Shown here in pieces: positions 5,895-7,764 of a stretch of 7,764 bases of DNA (its first letter is position 1; each line of letters starts with the position of its first letter). Made by a program: the position numbers and the translations under genes. The DNA lies in the NCBI GenBank assembly GCA_937927975.1, contig CALEZT010000071.1, positions 1 to 7,764 on the forward strand, in the 5' to 3' direction. The notes under the pieces were generated by a model, which did no database searches, had not been told where the DNA came from, and was given only the letters and a program-made list of their open reading frames with translations. Source of the stretch: an uncultured Phycisphaerales bacterium. Its GTDB lineage: Bacteria; Planctomycetota; Phycisphaerae; Sedimentisphaerales; Anaerobacaceae.

Positions 5895-6164
5895 CTACAG
5901 GGGACTGGAGGAGAAACTTTCTGATGACTCGGGTTCTTTGTGCTGGGTCAGGTACTCAAACGCTTTCTGAAGGGCCAGAATCGCCTTGGGGATGTCGTTG
6001 AGGCTCAGGCTGTTGGTGCCGTTCCACTTACCGGTCTTATCCTTGTAGCGGACCTCCAGGACGACCTTGGGTAGGGGGACCATTTTGCCGCTCTGGGCCA
6101 CCATGTTTCGAAAAACACAGGCCCTGACGGCGCCTACTTTGAAGGAGATTTCGGGTTTTGACAT
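5895..6164 (-). CDS. Small first-gene protein, possible PC4/PurA-like nucleic-acid-binding fold (89 aa)
   Basis: An 89-residue protein with four alternating strands (EISFKVGAVRACVFRN, VVLEVRYKDKTGKW) followed by a helix (DIPKAILALQKAFEYL) and a Ser/Glu-rich disordered tail. The pattern of strand-strand, YKD-x-G-x-W, a short NSLSL strand and a C-terminal helix recalls small proteins of accessory regions that have been compared with the PC4/Whirly/PurA single-stranded nucleic-acid-binding fold. This is a resemblance only. The ATG at 6164 has only AGGAA about 11 bases upstream, a weak site. It is the first gene after the 784-bp intergenic region and the likely head of the operon; a perfect 14-bp palindrome lies 37 bases upstream of its start. 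An autoregulatory DNA-binding role would fit but is not shown. Confidence 0.68.
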   Translation of the reverse strand: MSKPEISFKVGAVRACVFRNMVAQSGKMVPLPKVVLEVRYKDKTGKWNGTNSLSLNDIPKAILALQKAFEYLTQHKEPESSESFSSSPL

Positions 6165-6201
6165 GTTCCGGGTGTTCCTGATCGATTGGATGGAACCAAT
6201 C

Positions 6202-6215
6202 TGTACGATCGTACA
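6202..6215. promoter_or_regulatory. Perfect 14-bp palindrome upstream of the operon (candidate operator)
   Basis: TGTACGATCGTACA is identical on both strands and lies 37 bases before the first minus-strand gene. It fits the general form TGT-N8-ACA and, with its flanking base (CTGT-N8-ACAA), differs by one base from the enterobacterial SOS box CTGT-N8-ACAG. LexA motifs differ among phyla, so SOS control is a guess; an unknown dimeric repressor is equally possible. ATTGG/CCAAT at 6185-6189 and 6196-6200 adds a second small inverted repeat beside it. Confidence 0.5.
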
Positions 6216-6242
6216 AGATGGTGCGAGTTCTTAAACCTTTCG

Positions 6243-6357
6243 GCTGATGCCGGAAAACCTCCAGGCCGAGAGAGGTCGCCCAGGGAGCGACCTTCTAGGG
6301 GAAGCGATCCGCCAGGCAGACCCTCTACGAGGCCGCGGTATGGTAGCCGGCATCAGC
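6243..6357. repeat. 11-bp inverted repeat enclosing a hairpin
   Basis: GCTGATGCCGG (6243-6253) and CCGGCATCAGC (6347-6357) are exact inverted repeats around a 93-base interior. The interior contains a 7-bp stem, AGGTCGC/GCGACCT (6273-6279 and 6287-6293), with a 7-base loop. This could be a structured RNA, a small palindromic element such as a MITE-like remnant, or a recombination site. No target-site duplication was recognised at its ends. Confidence 0.45.
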
Positions 6358-6510
6358 GGCAAAACGTCGACGGTGGACAGGTGCTTTCGTGATGGAGGGG
6401 CAGCGATCGAGTGCCGGGGTGACCGGGCAGAAGTGTCGAGACAGGATGAAGGTGCGCCGTCGTTCATCGCCCGTTCGGGAGATAGACGTCATGGCCCATG
6501 GGGGCATCAT

Positions 6511-6544
6511 GGTATTTCAGGGTATTTCAAGGTCTTCCGGCCGG
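6511..6544. repeat. Iteron-like repeat, copy 1
   Basis: Two adjacent units GGTATTTCAG and GGTATTTCAA, a degenerate third unit GGTCTT, and the 8-bp palindrome CCGGCCGG (6537-6544). The same order occurs at 6684-6716. Repeated short units beside a recombinase gene could be arm-type protein-binding sites or replication iterons. Confidence 0.6.
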
Positions 6545-6683
6545 CACGATCAGAATCCCTGGGGGCAGAAGTGCGGAGCAACAGGGTGGCAGGGGGCATG
6601 AGGCAGGCAATAGATGGAGATGGAGTGAGAAAAAGGGGGTGGCTGATATAGCTCCCGCTATGAATTGAACACTGTTCCTGGAG

Positions 6684-6716
6684 GGTATTTCAGGTATTTC
6701 GGGTTTCACCGGCCGG
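6684..6716. repeat. Iteron-like repeat, copy 2
   Basis: GGTATTTCA and GGTATTTCG in tandem, a degenerate GGTTTCA unit, then CCGGCCGG (6709-6716). It is a direct, slightly diverged copy of 6511-6544, offset by 173 bases. Confidence 0.6.
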
Positions 6717-6872
6717 AACGGGCCGACGTAGAGGGCAATGAGGTCGGGGACTTCTGAAGTGGCTTTCCTGCTTCCGGACTGTGCTTATCGTGATCTAAGC
6801 GGTTGCCAGGGTGGAAGGCGGCTTCATGAGTTGGGCATCTATGCCTTCAGCAGATAAGGGCTTTCGAGTTTA

Positions 6873-6878
6873 TATACT
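6873..6878 (+). promoter_or_regulatory. Candidate -10 element for the recombinase gene
   Basis: TATACT matches the sigma-70 -10 consensus at five of six bases and lies 71 bases before the recombinase ATG. No recognisable -35 is found at 16-18 bases upstream. A second possible -10, TATAGT, is at 6924-6929. The call is weak. Confidence 0.22.
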
Positions 6879-6885
6879 TTTCGGT

Positions 6886-6903
6886 CCCTCTGGCCCCTCT
6901 GGC
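6886..6903. repeat. 9-bp tandem duplication
   Basis: CCCTCTGGC occurs twice head to tail (6886-6894 and 6895-6903) in the recombinase leader. It may be replication slippage or a short binding site. Confidence 0.4.
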
Positions 6904-6948
6904 CGATGCCGCCGCAAGGCTTTTATAGTCGGGTGATTTCACATTTGC

Positions 6949-7719
6949 ATGGAGACGATTTCGCCGGCGGAGCCGGTTTGCGTACAGCAGAGCCCGTATC
7001 GAAGGCGCCGACGTGTAAAGCGCTACGACCGCTTCGGCGAGGTGATCCGCTATCTGACGGCCGACGAGCTGCAGCAGTTCTTCAGCACCATCGATAATTA
7101 CGCGCACAAGCTGATGTTCGAGCTGATCTATGAGCTGGGCTGCCGGGTGGGTGAGTTCGTGAGGATCCGAGTCAGGCACGTCAGTTTCAGCCGTAGCACG
7201 GTCTTTTTCCCGGCCGAGAACACTAAAACCAGGACCGCCCGAACGAGTTCTTTACCCCAGGGATTGACGAACGAGATCAAGAGCATGCTCCGACAAAAGA
7301 GGATCATCGCCAAGCGCGAGGACCGGCTCCTCAAGCCGGATGTCTACCTCTTCTATCCAGGAAGAAGGTGGAATGTCCACTATGCCGAGAACCGCATCCG
7401 CCAGATCTTCCAGCGATACATCAACAAGGCTGGCTTACAGCAGGTGTACGGACAAGACACTCGCGGCAGGAATCTGAAGATGTTCACCGTGCACTCCCTG
7501 CGTCACTCACACATCATGCGCTACGTGGTGGACAAAGGCGTGCCCCTGCCGATCGTCCAGAAACAGGTAGGCCACCACAGCCTCAAGACAACCTCCGTGT
7601 ACCTCTCGGCTTCTACCGAGAAGATGGCCCAGGCCTATGACGCAGCCCGCAGATCGGCGGCTGTCCCCCAGTCGGCGACAGCCTACGGCTCTGAGTCCCG
7701 GACTCTCACTTTTCCGTGA
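6949..7719 (+). CDS. Tyrosine recombinase (phage-integrase family), minimal N-terminus
   Basis: A 256-residue site-specific recombinase with the full catalytic set: Arg66 in ELGCRVGE, Lys93 in NTKT, His182 and Arg185 in HSLRHS, His209 in GHHSLKT, and the nucleophile Tyr218 in SVYLS. The catalytic domain starts near residue 36 (LTADELQQFF). Integrases and Xer proteins usually have an N-terminal SAM-like core-binding domain of about 100 residues; only a short basic segment (RRRRRVKRYDR) precedes the catalytic domain here. An in-frame TGA at 6934-6936 rules out an upstream extension. The ATG at 6949 lacks a clear Shine-Dalgarno site. It is divergent from the conjugation operon across a 784-bp repeat-bearing region. 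It probably integrates, excises or resolves the element carrying the operon. The family is certain; whether the short N-terminus is natural or a truncation is open. Confidence 0.92.
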   Translation: METISPAEPVCVQQSPYRRRRRVKRYDRFGEVIRYLTADELQQFFSTIDNYAHKLMFELIYELGCRVGEFVRIRVRHVSFSRSTVFFPAENTKTRTARTSSLPQGLTNEIKSMLRQKRIIAKREDRLLKPDVYLFYPGRRWNVHYAENRIRQIFQRYINKAGLQQVYGQDTRGRNLKMFTVHSLRHSHIMRYVVDKGVPLPIVQKQVGHHSLKTTSVYLSASTEKMAQAYDAARRSAAVPQSATAYGSESRTLTFP

Positions 7720-7764
7720 ATCAGCAGCCATTTTGGTACGTGGCAGATTTCAGAATTGAGGCAC

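Larger units (their letters stand above)
6216..6948. other. Long non-coding region between operon and recombinase
   Basis: I see no convincing gene here. The region holds an 11-bp inverted repeat with an inner hairpin (6243-6357), two iteron-like repeats (6511-6544 and 6684-6716), a purine-rich plus-strand tract (about 6559-6643), a small ATAGC/GCTAT hairpin (6648-6661), the near-palindrome GAACACTGTTC (6667-6677) and a promoter-like TATACT before the recombinase. Open frames exist (the longest is plus 6247-6651), but they lack ribosome-binding sites and run through the repeats. It is probably a control region for the two divergent units and perhaps an attachment or origin region. Confidence 0.5.

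Noticed and set aside
6202..6215. Firm assignment of the palindrome as a LexA box
   Set aside because: It resembles the enterobacterial box, but the host phylum is unknown and LexA motifs differ widely; kept only as a candidate operator.
6247..6651. 134-codon open frame on the plus strand in the intergenic region
   Set aside because: No Shine-Dalgarno site, low-complexity Arg/Gly/Ser-rich product with no family resemblance, and it runs through the inverted repeat and one iteron-like element.
6847..7179. 110-codon minus-strand frame opposite the recombinase
   Set aside because: Antisense to conserved recombinase sequence, with no ribosome-binding site.
1..7764. CRISPR array, rRNA genes or a complete insertion sequence
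   Set aside because: No regularly spaced direct repeats of CRISPR length, no rRNA-like sequence and no transposase were seen; the only recombinase is of the tyrosine type.

Overview
The window looks like a bacterial accessory region: a chromosomal island, integrated element or large plasmid. It is moderately GC-rich. Strong Shine-Dalgarno sites precede most genes (for example AGGAGGT, GGAGGT and AAAGGA), which argues for a bacterium. No taxonomic marker gene is present. The small accessory proteins and the E2-like protein remind me of planctomycete-type sequences, but that is recollection and not something the window shows.

Layout. Seven co-oriented genes lie on the minus strand from 6164 down to 1: a small protein with a possible PC4/PurA-like fold (5895-6164), a GHKL/HSP90-type ATPase (4031-5665), a two-domain protein ending in DUF2958 (3037-3942), a CxxC protein (2656-3033), a small conserved-looking protein (2332-2619), a ThiS/MoaD-like ubiquitin-fold protein (1849-2070), an E2-like protein fused to a RING-like cysteine cluster (725-1759), and a JAB/JAMM metalloprotease (1-798). 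Counting the last three, this makes eight proteins in all. A 784-bp intergenic region (6165-6948) separates this operon from a divergent, N-terminally minimal tyrosine recombinase (6949-7719, plus strand). That region holds palindromes, nested inverted repeats and two copies of an iteron-like element.

How the genes may work together. The last three genes form most of a ubiquitin-like conjugation pathway: a modifier, an E2 with an attached E3-like zinc module, and a JAMM peptidase to process or remove the modifier. An E1/ThiF-type activating enzyme is not in the window; if the pathway is complete it should lie just left of position 1 or elsewhere in the genome. The upstream ATPase, DUF2958 protein and small proteins would be partners, targets or sensors. 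DUF2958 and the recombinase point to a mobile element, and a role in conflict between genomes (defence or element maintenance) is a reasonable inference, not a demonstrated one.

Regulation. The modifier gene appears to have its own transcription unit. A candidate promoter and palindrome lie upstream (2201-2228), and a terminator-like hairpin lies between it and the E2 gene (1787-1823). This would allow more modifier than enzyme. A perfect 14-bp palindrome (6202-6215) in front of the whole operon and another (3966-3979) in front of the DUF2958 gene are candidate operators.
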